Assembly (NCBI GenBank): GCA_003988855.1
Contig: QYAI01000108.1
Span: forward strand, 1 to 64,000
Reading direction: 5' to 3'
From: Arachnopeziza araneosa
Taxonomy: Eukaryota; Ascomycota; Leotiomycetes; Helotiales; Arachnopezizaceae
Length of the DNA: 64,000 bases
Shown here: positions 55,791-64,000 of the stretch, piece after piece
Position numbering within the stretch: the stretch's first letter is position 1
How the letters are laid out: each line of letters opens with the position of its first letter
Position numbers and translations under genes: made by a program
Notes under the pieces: generated by a model
The model's database searches: none
The model's input: the letters and a program-made list of their open reading frames with translations, nothing else
Told to the model about the DNA's origin: nothing

Positions 55791-56834
55791 ATGACAGAGA
55801 ATAGGGCTCTCATTTTCAGAAGCGTCCCAGAGGGGCTGCCTGTTCCAGGCAAGGATTTAGTGGTCGAGAGTGTCTCTTACGACGAAACATCTGCCTGCCC
55901 ACCAAACAGCATTCTTGTAAAATGCCTTTACACCAGTATCGATCCTTACCAGAGGGCCCGCATGCGCGACCCATCAACGAAGTCTTATTCTCCACCGTAC
56001 CCTCTCGGCCAACCCTTGACCAACAGGGGAATCGCCAAAGTTCTTCAATCCAATACCCCAAAGTTCGAACCTGGCGCACTCGTGATTGGCATGTTGCCAA
56101 TGCAAGAGTGCGTTGCTGTCGATGAAAATGGGCTCCGGATGATCCAACCTCTGCATAATCCGTTGGGAATCGAGGATATTCGAGTCTTCCTAGGCGCCTT
56201 GGGTATTCCAGGTCTAACGGCATATGCGGGCCTGCACGAGATTGGCAAGCCGCAGCCTGGGGATGTCATGTTCGTCTCAGCTGCCAGCGGCGCAGTGGGC
56301 CAAGTGGTGGGGCAGTTGGGACGACTGGAGGGAGTGAAGACGATTGGCAGCGTTGGATCTGACGAGAAGCTCGACTATGTCATCAACCAGCTCGGTTTCG
56401 ATGCTGCTTTCAATTACAAAAAAGAACGACCTGCCGATGCCCTCGCCCGCCTCGCTCCAGATGGATTGGATATCTATTTCGATAACGTGGGTGGAGAACA
56501 TCTTGAAGCCGCTCTCGATAATATGAAGGATTTTGGCCGTGTGGTCATGTGTGGGACCATTGCCGAATACAACAGAGATCGGAATCAACACTATGCCCTC
56601 CGGTCCTACGATAATATCTTCCTAAAGCGACTGACAGTGCGCGGCTTCATCGTGTCGGATAAAGGTTTTGCAGACAAGTATGCGAAGGATCACCAAACAC
56701 GCATGCAAGAATGGATTAAGGATGGTACTATTAAGACACGGACTTGGGAGGTCCAAGGAGTTGAAAATGCCGCTGAGGCTTTACTGGGTTTGTTCCATGG
56801 TCGGAATCTTGGGAAGGCGGTTTTGAAATATTAG
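55791..56834 (+). CDS. Medium-chain reductase 2 (leukotriene B4 dehydrogenase / alkenal reductase-like)
   Basis: Intronless, 347 residues. It is a zinc-free MDR of the LTB4-dehydrogenase/double-bond-reductase type: the N-terminal part has YTSIDPYQRARMRD and RGIAKVLQS, the cofactor site reads VFVSAASGAVGQVVGQLGR with IGSVGSDEKL, and the later FDNVGGEHLEAALDNM is a family signature. These enzymes use NADPH to reduce the C=C of alpha,beta-unsaturated carbonyls. It probably saturates a double bond in the side chain or core of the cluster product. The tail LLGLFHGRNLGKAVLKY is complete. Confidence 0.88.
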   Translation: MTENRALIFRSVPEGLPVPGKDLVVESVSYDETSACPPNSILVKCLYTSIDPYQRARMRDPSTKSYSPPYPLGQPLTNRGIAKVLQSNTPKFEPGALVIGMLPMQECVAVDENGLRMIQPLHNPLGIEDIRVFLGALGIPGLTAYAGLHEIGKPQPGDVMFVSAASGAVGQVVGQLGRLEGVKTIGSVGSDEKLDYVINQLGFDAAFNYKKERPADALARLAPDGLDIYFDNVGGEHLEAALDNMKDFGRVVMCGTIAEYNRDRNQHYALRSYDNIFLKRLTVRGFIVSDKGFADKYAKDHQTRMQEWIKDGTIKTRTWEVQGVENAAEALLGLFHGRNLGKAVLKY

Positions 56835-57106
56835 TACAATTGAAATAATTAGTCGTCACAGAAGATGATACCCAAGCTGTGCATCAAGTCGACTTCTCTC
56901 GAGCAAGAAAAACAATACAATCTTTTTTTAGCTATGACTTGCGAAGCCATTTAGTCTGTCCCCCCTCGACATAAGGAAGGCAGAGGACCTAGAGGTTGGG
57001 AAAGAAAAAGAGGTTGTAGTTATGAATTTTCTGTGATACTTGACAAGGTTACAATATGTGGGAGTTACGGGACAATTCTATGATTCTCGGTCTACATACT
57101 CAGTCT

Positions 57107-58206
57107 TTAATCCGTAAAGACTTCCCCTGATTCGATAACTTCAAACGCCTTCGTTGTGTGATCCCACACCTTTTGCCGCATTTTATCCTTATCAAATTTC
57201 TCGTAAAACTTCAAGTTGAGATTATTCTTCCCATCCTGATCCAGAGAATACACGCCGCTCCCAGGTTTGCCATCGGTTCCAACGACCACCTCGGCTGGAT
57301 ACTCCAACTGACGCTGTGCTCGCTGCGGATACTCAGGGGAGATGAGGGCCATCATTCTCTGGCCGCATTTCTCCGGTGGGGTCGTGATCCAGCGTCCAAA
57401 GAGCGGGAGGAAGATTCGCAGCATGACTCTGAGCCAGAGAGGCACCTCTGGGTTCCAGAAGCCGGGGCCGACGATGAGACCAGGGAAAATGTGTATCAGT
57501 CGAAGCTTCTCAGGGTATTTCTCGGCCAGGGCTTCGAAGAACAATGTGTGCATATACACCATGTGTGACCGCGCCTGCGAGTAGCTGTAATGGGATGGAT
57601 CGCGGAGTGAAAGATCCTCTGGATAGAGCTTGGCCTCGATGCCTGCAGCGTATACCGAGACAATGGTGGCGGGGAGTGTAGACTTCAGGAGCAGAGGGAG
57701 GAGGTTCGTGATTGCTTTCATGCGAGAGTAATACATCAGAGACATGGTTATGTCGATACCTTCCTTCGTATCTATGGCCTGTGTTAGATAATGTGGCTTC
57801 TACCGTCTGGGTTACGCTTACCGTGTCGTGGTTTGAAGATCGCCCCTCCTTGGGAGAGCATCAGATAGTCTATTCTAGGATTCTCCGTCTCATTCTCAAG
57901 CCTGAGGATCTCGGAGCAAGTGTCATCAACGTCTCGTAGCAGTGAAAGATCGTTGGCCTTGACAAATCTGAATTGACCTTCTGGGCAGAGCTGGTGACAC
58001 TCGGACAGTATAGCCTCGGTCGCCTTGGCGTTCCTTCCCACTAGATATACACGGCAACCTTTGCCTCCATTCGCAGAAGCCTTTGCTAGAGCACGGAGAG
58101 CGGCTTGAGCGATAGTGGATGTGGATCCAAAGAAAACGGCAACCAGAGTCTGCCCCTGTACAAGAGCGTTGTTATCAAACCGCTGAGGATCCTTGGATGG
58201 AGCCAT
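57107..58206 (-). CDS. Short-chain dehydrogenase/reductase
   Basis: Exons 58206-57822 and 57771-57107 join in frame to 349 residues. The nucleotide-binding loop reads VFFGSTSTIAQAALRAL instead of TGxxxGxG, then VYLVGRNAKATEAIL. The middle YLMLSQGGAIFKPRHDTKEG precedes SLMYYSRMKAI. The active-site region reads HYSYSQARSHMVY, where the YxxxK is not clearly conserved. This is a divergent fungal SDR group often annotated only as oxidoreductase. A role in reducing or dehydrogenating a pathway intermediate is inferred from its position. The ATG at 58206 is the first in frame after a TTG. No exact promoter element was found upstream, unlike most neighbours. Confidence 0.8.
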
Positions 58207-58870
58207 TATCAATTGGAGGCTAATGGTGTGGGGAAGTCAGAGGTAGGAAAGCGAGCGCAGATTGCTAAATAGGTGAGAATGGGCGAACTCAAGTCGAGTT
58301 ATCGTCCTCGAAGATAGATATCAGCATGTTAGGGCTAGTAAAGCAGCTTATGTCACTTGGAAATGATTGGTCAATCGGAGTAAGTAACGTTCCTGCGTAT
58401 CCTCCCCGGACATATTTATTCCCTCGGAGAGCGGAAAGGATTCAGCACTGTAAGCTGTGGGGCTGGGGAACAAATAACTTCACGAAAGATTTCCTGAATC
58501 TTGATTCATGCCACTTTGGTTTCTTATCAGAGTTTGAGATTTGAATGATTTAGAATAATTATCGTGGTTTATGAATGATCATAAATTCTACCATGAGTCA
58601 CAGCTGGGCTATCACCGTGAAGGGATTCCCTATCGATTTCAATTAAAATCAGAGTTAGTTGGGAGACTTTATAAAAAAAAATTTGATTGCCAGAGTGCAG
58701 CATCTTTGATACTGGTATCTCAGCTTCGAGTAGGCCAATTCATGCTGGGAATGCGTTGTTTCACAAGTAATAATGCTCTGAGGTAGACTCTAAAGATGTC
58801 ATATTATGTACCTAGAAGTTTGGCTTATTGGGTGGCAATAATTGACTCTTCTCAATTGACTCTCTGTCCC
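58207..58870. other. Intergenic, promoter of the SDR
   Basis: No gene is seen. Only partial matches to the cluster element occur (CGGAGAG near 58435). Confidence 0.4.
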
Positions 58871-60661
58871 TCAATCCACTTCGACCAGACATCGGTGACC
58901 CTTTGGCATTAACAAGAAAGATACCGTCTCCTTCATATCCGCATCTGACATTCCCTCCCTCGCTGAAATTCGTAAGTTTGGGTAGGCCTTGAAGACTAGC
59001 GCCGTCGCCAGTCGCAAGTTCATCCTTGCGAGATGGATCCCAATGCATGCTAGTTTCCAGAATTAGCACGCGGCTCTCACTATAAATTTAGAAACCTGCT
59101 ACGGCTGGACGTACCACGCGGCCCTGTCCCAAATGCTACAAAGGCGTCCCTCATATCTTTAGTGGGGTTTTCCCAACGTTCTGGATTGAATCTTGTAATA
59201 TTAGCGCCCCCTTCATCAAAAGTAGAGGAGAGATTTGGGTACCTCTCTGGCTCAGGGAATACTGTTGCATCACGATGGATGCTATAACCTTGGGTTGATA
59301 CAACTACGCCTGGGGGAAAATAAAACTCTCCTAGCTGTGCCCCCTCGACTGGTGTATCTCTAGGAACAGCTCCTGGAGCAGCACCATAACGACGCAAAGC
59401 TTCTTCGACAACACAATTTAGATAGGTCAAGTTTCTAATGTCGCTGGATTGGAGGTCATCTGGTAGCGGCTCTAGTTCGCTCACCAGTCGCCTGCGAACG
59501 TTGTCATGTCGACAGACTGCCCAAACAAGATAAGTCATGGTGATGGCTGTTGTATCAGTACCAGCCGTGATGTATGAAAGCCCTTCTATCGTCAAATCGA
59601 GTTTGGTCAATTCAGTAGACTTATCCAGAATCAAGCTGGCAAACAATGTGTTTTTCGCCTTCTCGGAATTTGGTTCCTCTTCAACAAGCTTCATGAATCG
59701 CTCGACACGCTGAATCTGGTGACCTATGATTCTTTGCCGAGCACGAGCAATGTCCTCGAACATTGGAATAGGCACATATTGGCTCAGGGCGATAATCCAC
59801 GGGAATGCACTGCGAATAGGGAGTATTGAACCAGCATTGGCAATATCTTCTGCAAATTCCGTTTTCTTTTCCACATCACCCGTCAGCGTTCAAGAGCACG
59901 GGTAATGAATGGAGAAACTCACATATCCGCGCTGCACCATACCGAATGACTCCCCGAAACTCAGCTCGCCAATAATATCCATGGCCATGAGAGTCCACCA
60001 CTTGAGTATGTCGACAGAGCCTTTGGTCTTCGATTCTTCGCCGATTCCTCGCACTGCGCCCTTGACGTGACCACGGATGACCGACTCACGGGCGGTGAGG
60101 GCAGTCGCATTGAACGACGGGCCCAGGATACGTCGCCGGGCAGCATGGAATTTAACGTCTCGGGCCGAAAATAGACTTTGTGGTGCCTTGCCTACATCGT
60201 AGAAGCCGGACTTTGTGAAACCTGAGTTGAGTCGATGGACTTCTTTTGCCTGGTTGCGGTCGCTGATATCCACCTCCTTTGGTCCTACTCGAACAACAGG
60301 GCCTGTGTGCAAACGGTAGTCAGTGAGTCGATTCATCATCACCAAACTTACATTAGCACTAACCTTTACTCACCATACTTTTGATGGAGTGAATGCACAT
60401 ATGGTGCACGCCCGCCCCTGAACAACATCAAGCGTACATGGAGATCCGTCCATCGTGCAATCTCTGGACCCGGGATGGAGCGAAGGGGATCAGTCTTGAA
60501 TCGGTAAAGGATTAGGTGCTGAGTATAGTCAATAATGGTTGATCATGACTAGTGACACACAAGATTGTCCCTACAAGTGTACATGCAACTACAAGGCCAA
60601 ACAAGACCGCTGATGACGAGAGCCATGCGGTAATCGTTGGTAGCAACTGCAGAGTCGACAT
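58871..60661 (-). CDS. Cytochrome P450 monooxygenase of the polyketide cluster
   Basis: Six exons, 60661-60557, 60518-60374, 60302-59923, 59865-59243, 59191-59115 and 59049-58871, join in frame to 502 residues. The last two splices rebuild the conserved PEPERFNPERW and haem loop FGTGPRACIGIHLARMNLR with its Cys. A hydrophobic anchor at residues 8-36 is followed by SIPGPEIARWTDLH and KYGPVVRVGPKEVD. The I-helix AGTDTT and the ExxR (EALR) are intact. It likely hydroxylates or oxidises a methyl or ring carbon of the product. The first intron has a weak donor (GTCACT), chosen because it keeps frame. Two cluster elements lie 336-362 bases upstream. Confidence 0.88.
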
Positions 60662-61255
60662 GTTTGGCTTGACGTCGAAATCGTAAATTGTGTCAGGGTC
60701 TATGATGGGTTCATGGATATTTTAAGCCTACGGGTCGAGAACCTTAACTAGTACTCGATGGACAACAGGTTGGACTACCGGCTGACGTGCTCCCATCTGT
60801 TTCTCCGCCAGGTAAACGCAAGTGTCAGCGAGGCCGGCGATATGCCGTCTGATTGACCGGACATCATATCTTTCGCCTCGTAGTCCATGTACAGTAGGTA
60901 GAATTAGCCCGAGATACATAGCTAGTCATCAATTGATACATGGCTATGTCAAATCCGAAGCGCAAATGTGAATATGGTTGAAAATTAGCGAGGTGGCGGA
61001 GTTGGCCAGGGAGGCGGAGTTTCTCGATACCGGAAGAAGAACAGACGGAAATTGTGTTGTTGGATCAGCTCAGCCATGTCCGGAGATAACGGAGGAAATC
61101 GGGTTTAGAGAACTTCATTATTCAGACTTGACTAGAAATCATCTAGGAATAGGCGGACTAGCTGCTACTTTCAGGGCACCAAGCGGGACCTTGCAGCGCC
61201 CAGCCAGAATATCAAACACTCCAAGAGATTCTATACCACCAGCCAATGCCTCCTC
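60662..61255. other. Intergenic, promoter of the cluster P450
   Basis: No supported gene. CGGAGTT elements lie at 60997-61003 and 61015-61022. A short minus-strand open frame at 60728-60919 is not convincing. Confidence 0.45.
60997..61022 (+). promoter_or_regulatory. Paired CGGAGTT elements upstream of the cluster P450
   Basis: CGGAGTTG at 60997-61004 and CGGAGTTT at 61015-61022, both preceded by GG and 18 bases apart, about 340 bases before the P450 ATG. Confidence 0.45.
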
Positions 61256-62656
61256 CTAAACTGCTGACACTAAAATGTCGTGAATCGACTGTAGTATATC
61301 CGCAGCTGTAGCCTCATCGTAGTATGCCTCATTGAACCATAATTGCAAATGTAGCACGCCCCGAAATACCCAGAAGAAGCAATAAGGCTGCCTGGTCAGC
61401 GTGCTCACCCCTAAGCCGAGCTCCAGTATTTCGAGTGTGCTGTTTCCAGTCCCGTAGACTGGAGATATCATCGCATCTACGTCACGTACAAAAGAGACAT
61501 CAACACTGCTGCTCGGTGGCGGCGGTCCCGTGAGTCCCTGCAGATGTTCCAACGCCATTCTAGCATATTGCCGTCGACAGCCCAAGAAGGATTCACTCAG
61601 GCCACTGTCATACTCGGCTTGGAATGCTTTCGCACGCTCTATTAGTGTCTGGCCTGCTGGAACGGCAAACAGGTACCCCCCCGTGTACAAAGCTGATGCG
61701 CTGGACTTGGTGTTGTGTGGCTGCGGCAGATGGGGTCTCAAGTTGAGTCGAATAGTGCTCGTGTAATGTTTATTGCTGTCCGCTGAGGAGGCCTGGGCAT
61801 AAACCGCTGCGCCAACAGCTGCATGGACGAGGGAGTACAGGCTAATCCCATGCTCATTATATTTGTCGATCAATTCCATGGTTGTGCTACTCTTCATGAC
61901 CAGCTCAACACGCCTGGTTCCCCGCGGACGTATCGTGAGGTCAGCCTGAGAAGCTCTCCCTACGGAACCGACCAGAGTAGCACCCGTGGCAAGATAACGT
62001 TTGGCAGCATCCACGATATCTGGTGATGCGTCAGACGGAAGACCGAGGGCCCATTCAAGGCTGGGAACCAGACGGCCCTGCTCAGATCCCAAAGGAAGCG
62101 AAGCTGGGTTTTGAGCGAGATTGAGAGTCGAGGCGATTGCAGCAAAGAGGCCATCAAGTAGATAGAAGGCCCCATATCCGTCGATTCGCCAATGAGCAGT
62201 ATACACTACCACCTGGTTACTCGGTTTGAGGAAATGTAATGTGGCTACCGGACTGGGCTTGAGATTGGCAACGACGTCGTTCAGTGTGATTGTTGGATCT
62301 TCCACAACAAAGAAGGTTTCTTTGAGCCATTCTTCTAGGATAGAATCATTGGCGATGCTGTAAATCAGCTTGCCCTGTTTGGTAACTGTACACGCAATGC
62401 TGGGATGCTGAACTCGTAGCATCGCCCACGCCGAGCGGAGCGCTTGCGAGTCAAGAGTTCCGTCGAGATTTGGACGGTCAGATCCTGTCAACTTCAAAGT
62501 CGCGGTAGCGATTACACTCCATTGCTCAAGGCCAATAGGATGGGCGCGGTCGCCGATGAATTGAATGAACCTCTCATTTTCTCCCATTGCTCGCTCGTAA
62601 ACTCCTGGAGAAGTTTCACACCATTCGCTCGATTCAGTTGTGAGCTTGGACGTCAT
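61256..62656 (-). CDS. Acyltransferase C (Tri3 / MrPigD type, second copy)
   Basis: Intronless, 466 residues, ATG at 62656. It is built like acyltransferase B: the opening SEWCETSPGVYERAMGENER, the central VVYTAHWRIDGYGAFYLLDG with HxxxD as HWRID, and a C-terminal LWFNEAYYDEATAADILQSI matching LDYNQAYYEAS in B. The two are clearly paralogous but well diverged. One may load the PKS2 product onto the core and the other may use a different acyl donor, or one may have become specialised. The family normally esterifies alcohols with acyl-CoA, and in azaphilone pathways it can accept polyketide chains. A 19-base tandem repeat lies about 110 bases upstream in its promoter. Confidence 0.87.
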   Translation of the reverse strand: MTSKLTTESSEWCETSPGVYERAMGENERFIQFIGDRAHPIGLEQWSVIATATLKLTGSDRPNLDGTLDSQALRSAWAMLRVQHPSIACTVTKQGKLIYSIANDSILEEWLKETFFVVEDPTITLNDVVANLKPSPVATLHFLKPSNQVVVYTAHWRIDGYGAFYLLDGLFAAIASTLNLAQNPASLPLGSEQGRLVPSLEWALGLPSDASPDIVDAAKRYLATGATLVGSVGRASQADLTIRPRGTRRVELVMKSSTTMELIDKYNEHGISLYSLVHAAVGAAVYAQASSADSNKHYTSTIRLNLRPHLPQPHNTKSSASALYTGGYLFAVPAGQTLIERAKAFQAEYDSGLSESFLGCRRQYARMALEHLQGLTGPPPPSSSVDVSFVRDVDAMISPVYGTGNSTLEILELGLGVSTLTRQPYCFFWVFRGVLHLQLWFNEAYYDEATAADILQSIHDILVSAV

Positions 62657-63038
62657 TGCAGCGTTTCCTAGGATGTTCTTTGGTCTCTACTTCTTGGGGA
62701 CCTCAGGCGATTTGATGTCGAAATGTGACGATTACTCAAGTTACTTGTGTGATTTCAAAGCAGATGAAGAAGAGATTATATGATGAACAAGAGATTTTAT
62801 GATGAACAAGAGATTATATGATGAACAAGAGATTATATGACGAACAAGAGATTTTATGATGAACAAGAAATTATGTCTAGAGCTGCGGACTTAAGGAAAG
62901 TCCGTATTAGTACACGCGGTGACTTTTTGAGTTCCACCACGACTCAAGTCCATCTAATCTATACTACAACCCGTGAAGTTGGTTGTGTGCTTAAATCTGA
63001 TACGGCCGCCTGATTTTAAATCACATCTAAACAGTGAA
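62657..63038. other. Promoter region of acyltransferase C with tandem repeat
   Basis: No gene is seen. It holds the 19-base repeat (62763-62875) and a CGGACTTA/AAAGTCCG pair at 62886-62904, a variant of the cluster element. Confidence 0.45.
62763..62875 (+). repeat. 19-bp tandem repeat, six copies
   Basis: Six head-to-tail copies of GATGAACAAGAGATTATAT with one or two differences each (ATTTTAT for ATTATAT, GACGAA for GATGAA, and a shortened last copy). It sits 107-219 bases upstream of the acyltransferase C ATG. Confidence 0.85.
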
Positions 63039-64000
63039 CTATCGCTTGACGGTGTATTTGCTCCAGGATCGCACCTTTGCCCCATAAAGATAGAGGAGCA
63101 CCGGGACCACGAAGAAAACCGAAGCGACGAGTCCAACAACTGCTGTTCCTCGTTGCACCTAAAATCATCCGGGGATCAGCATTTCATCCAGAACACTAGA
63201 TGTGCAGGCAGAGGGAAACTTACCCCTAAGTGTTGATACAAAGGGACGGCCATTAATGGGAACAGTCCGCCCAGCAAGGAACGAACAATTACAGTTCCAG
63301 ACATGGCGGAGTTTGCATTAACCGTATATATGTCTATCACGTATGCCATACTTTGCAGAGTGATGACCTGAATTCCCGTCCCAATGGCGACGCCCGAGAT
63401 GATCTGGGGCCAGGGGTTGATTGATGGCGAGCTGGTTGCAGCAAACCAGAATAATCCTACCGGAAGAATGGCTGCACCCACAATCATCGGAGGGAGACGG
63501 TCTTCTGGGGTTGCCGCTCCATTGCGGCGAAATTTCTTGGAGTACACATTTATCGTGTAATAAGTGACGTATAATGACCCCGTGGCAATGCCAGCGACGA
63601 TACCCAGTAGAGGTAACGAGCCTTGCAACGGAGAGAAGCCGCGTTCTCGGACAAAACTAAAGGTATAAGTCTAAAGAAGAGACCATCAGCAGGTGCACTC
63701 TCTGTCCAGACCGACCAAGGAAGGACAGAGCAATTCTTACCGCGAAGGTGAAGTAGATCATGCCGAAGGTGAACGAGACATATAAGGTCATGAGGATCAG
63801 GATGGGCTCCTGAACGAGCATCAAAAAAGGGCGAGCAAGGTACTGCGTAACAAAGTAAGTTGGCGTCAGTGGCCGTTCCTCCAGCTTTGCATGCCATGCC
63901 CAATTCCCGGTTGTGAGGCGACGTTGTTGGGCCCTTTGCATGAGGAGCACGGGAACATACGTCTCAGGCACCACGATGAATGCCAAGATACCAAACACGG
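63039..64000 (-). CDS. MFS transporter (DHA1 type), 5' part beyond the window
   Basis: C-terminal portion of a major facilitator exporter. Exons from the right edge to 63741, then 63670-63224 and 63158-63039, join in frame. The loop VPETYVPVLLMQRAQQRRLT following a membrane helix is the usual central loop of fungal DHA1 drug:H+ antiporters. It is followed by helices around EPILILMTLYVSFTFGMIYF, GSLPLLGIVAGIATGSLYV, PPMIVGAAILPVGLFWFAA and GTAVVGLVASVFFVVPVLLY. The N-terminal half lies to the right of position 64000. In secondary-metabolite clusters such proteins usually export the product; that role is inferred from context. Confidence 0.85.

Noticed and set aside
63307..63314. A further CGGAGTTT match
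   Set aside because: It lies inside the MFS coding sequence, so it is treated as a chance match.
1..64000. CRISPR arrays, bacterial operons or rRNA genes
   Set aside because: The sequence is clearly fungal nuclear DNA; no such arrays or RNA genes were seen.

Overview
This window reads as chromosomal DNA of a filamentous ascomycete (Pezizomycotina). Its genes carry short GT-AG introns of about 42-143 bases, often with a GCTAAC/GCTAAT-like branch point. It holds two HET-domain genes, fungal non-reducing polyketide synthases with SAT domains, several cytochrome P450s and an FSH1-type hydrolase. Genus and species cannot be told from the sequence. Coordinates come from hand reading of splice sites; for most spliced genes I checked that the joined exons keep frame.

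Left part (0.5-6.7 kb): a P450, a UbiA-type integral membrane prenyltransferase/terpene cyclase and a second P450 form a small terpenoid-like group. From 7 to 17.7 kb comes a block of accessory, probably self/non-self recognition genes: HET protein 1, a trypsin-fold protein, a conserved protein with a C-terminal membrane segment, a probable DUF3140 gene whose exons do not join cleanly, and HET protein 2. From 17.7 to 22.3 kb there is a G-rich repeat tract, a broken SERAC1/NLR-type alpha/beta hydrolase pseudogene and about 3 kb without a supportable gene. This is a natural left border for what follows.

Right part (22.3 kb to the right end, continuing past it): one large polyketide gene cluster. 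It contains an FSH1 serine hydrolase, a GMC oxidoreductase, PKS1 (SAT-KS-AT-PT-ACP-CMeT-R), a trichothecene-3-O-acetyltransferase-like enzyme, a berberine-bridge (BBE) FAD oxidase, a Tri3/MrPigD-like acyltransferase, PKS2 (SAT-KS-AT-PT-ACP-ACP with no release domain), a salicylate-hydroxylase-type FAD monooxygenase, a secreted FAD oxidoreductase, two medium-chain reductases, a DFR-like reductase, another SDR, a P450, a second Tri3-like acyltransferase and the C-terminal part of an MFS exporter.

The most economical reading is a dual-NR-PKS azaphilone-type pathway. PKS1 makes a C-methylated aromatic aldehyde, the FSH1 hydrolase assists it, the FAD monooxygenase dearomatises the ring to a pyranoquinone core, and the oxidases and reductases tailor it. 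PKS2 makes a second aromatic acyl chain that one of the acyltransferases probably takes from its ACP and esterifies to the core, as in mitorubrin-like compounds. An 8-base element (CGGAGTTT/AAACTCCG) recurs about 170-350 bases upstream of most cluster genes. It probably marks a shared regulator, which I do not find in the window.
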